DNA of 7,345 nt from Acidobacteriota bacterium. GTDB taxonomy: Bacteria > Acidobacteriota > Terriglobia > UBA7540. The stretch spans positions 1 to 7,345 of the forward strand of contig JAJXZM010000361.1 in NCBI GenBank assembly GCA_021780055.1, written 5' to 3'. The position numbers and the translations under genes are program-made. A model generated the notes under the pieces. That model worked only from the letters and a program-made list of their open reading frames with translations, did no database searches and was not told where the DNA came from. Position 1 is the stretch's first letter; each line of letters begins with the position of its first letter. Positions 6,838-7,345 of the stretch are shown here, one piece after another.

Positions 6838-7345
6838 ATGAAACGACTGCCAATCGTACTGCTTGCCCTCGTGGCCGCGTTTCTGTTGATGGTAGCAACT
6901 CGACAAGCCATCAGCCGAGCCAACCAGGCGGGTAACTCGGCATCCCGAGAAGAAGCAAAGACCGGCTCTCCTGCGGACCACCTTCCGCCCTGGATCACTC
7001 AGATGACCTCTTTCGGCGAGCGCGCGGACTGGTCGCTCGACGGCAAAAAGATTCTCTTTCTTGAGAAGACGTTCGGCCAGGCGTTCACGGTGGATATGGA
7101 CACAAAGATCATCCGGCCCGTGACGCTGAATTATTTCAATGCGGGATACACGCGGGCGCTTTATTTGAGCAATGGCGACATTCTGCTTTCCGGCGCGCGC
7201 CACTTTGACCCTGAAGATCCCTGGCTTAGCCGCACGAAAAATGCCGAGTTGTGGGTGCTGAACAAAGATCTGCAAGGGCCGCCGGTTACGCTGGGGACAA
7301 AGTGTGTGGAAGGACCTGCCGTGTCGCGCAAACATCTGAAGATCG
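6838..7345 (+). CDS. Exported PD40 (TolB-like) beta-propeller protein, N-terminal part (3' end outside window)
   Basis: The frame is open from the ATG at 6838 to the end of the window, 169 visible residues with no stop. Residues 1-20 (MKRLPIVLLALVAAFLLMVA) are a Sec signal peptide or membrane anchor: basic start, then a hydrophobic core, with no lipobox Cys. A polar linker rich in Ser, Ala and Glu follows. From about residue 57 propeller blades begin. RADWSLDGKKILFLE (63-77) is a PD40-type strand, close to the WSPDGKKIAF consensus. ALYLSNGDILLSGARHFD (107-124) with AELWVLN forms a second blade, and EGPAVSRKHLKI starts a third. PD40 propellers usually bind protein or ligand and are not enzymes unless fused to a hydrolase domain; the missing C-terminus could hold one. 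Its position directly after the permease suggests co-expression, but a joint role with transport is not established. Confidence 0.8.
   Translation, partial: MKRLPIVLLALVAAFLLMVATRQAISRANQAGNSASREEAKTGSPADHLPPWITQMTSFGERADWSLDGKKILFLEKTFGQAFTVDMDTKIIRPVTLNYFNAGYTRALYLSNGDILLSGARHFDPEDPWLSRTKNAELWVLNKDLQGPPVTLGTKCVEGPAVSRKHLKI

Noticed and set aside
6334..7335. 333-codon minus-strand open frame
   Set aside because: It lies antisense to the end of the permease and the start of the PD40 gene, both of which have motifs and ribosome binding sites. The product is low-complexity His/Arg-rich sequence.

Overview
The window looks like chromosomal DNA from a soil- or sediment-type member of the Acidobacteriota. 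This is an inference. It rests on the moderately high GC content, the use of GTG and TTG starts, a Tat-exported carbohydrate-active protein, an S10 serine carboxypeptidase, a PD40 beta-propeller protein and a small secreted cysteine-rich protein, a mix common in that phylum. No rRNA, tRNA, transposase, CRISPR array, phage gene or defence gene is visible.

Layout. (1) Positions 1-692 (+) hold the C-terminal end of a peptidase S10 serine carboxypeptidase, followed closely by a GC-rich hairpin (700-738). (2) Positions 962-3589 (+) hold an 875-residue Tat-exported protein. It has a GH67N/GH20b-like N-terminal domain, a probable TIM-barrel catalytic core, a helical region and a C-terminal beta domain. 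It is probably a polysaccharide- or glucuronide-acting glycoside hydrolase of unassigned family. (3) Positions 3791-4687 (-) hold a convergent gene for a 298-residue secreted protein of unknown function with eight cysteines and one DxNxDGxxD calcium-type loop. (4) Positions 4688-5211 are a 524-base divergent intergenic region. It contains a strongly C-rich/G-poor stretch (G-rich on the minus strand) and a 12-bp perfect palindrome just downstream of a possible -10 box. (5) Positions 5212-6819 (+) hold a lactate permease family (LctP/LldP, TC 2.A.14) transporter whose start is best set at a TTG behind a perfect AGGAGG. (6) Positions 6838-7345 (+) hold the start of an exported PD40/TolB-like beta-propeller protein. 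It lies 18 bases after the permease with its own ribosome binding site, so the two form a probable operon, and it runs off the end of the window.

The genes point to a heterotrophic lifestyle: exported peptide and glycan hydrolysis plus uptake of a small 2-hydroxy-carboxylate such as lactate. No single pathway links them all in this window. I found no convincing new multi-gene system. The points most worth a second look are the unassigned Tat-exported hydrolase, the secreted Cys-rich protein, the permease/propeller pairing and the palindrome upstream of the permease.
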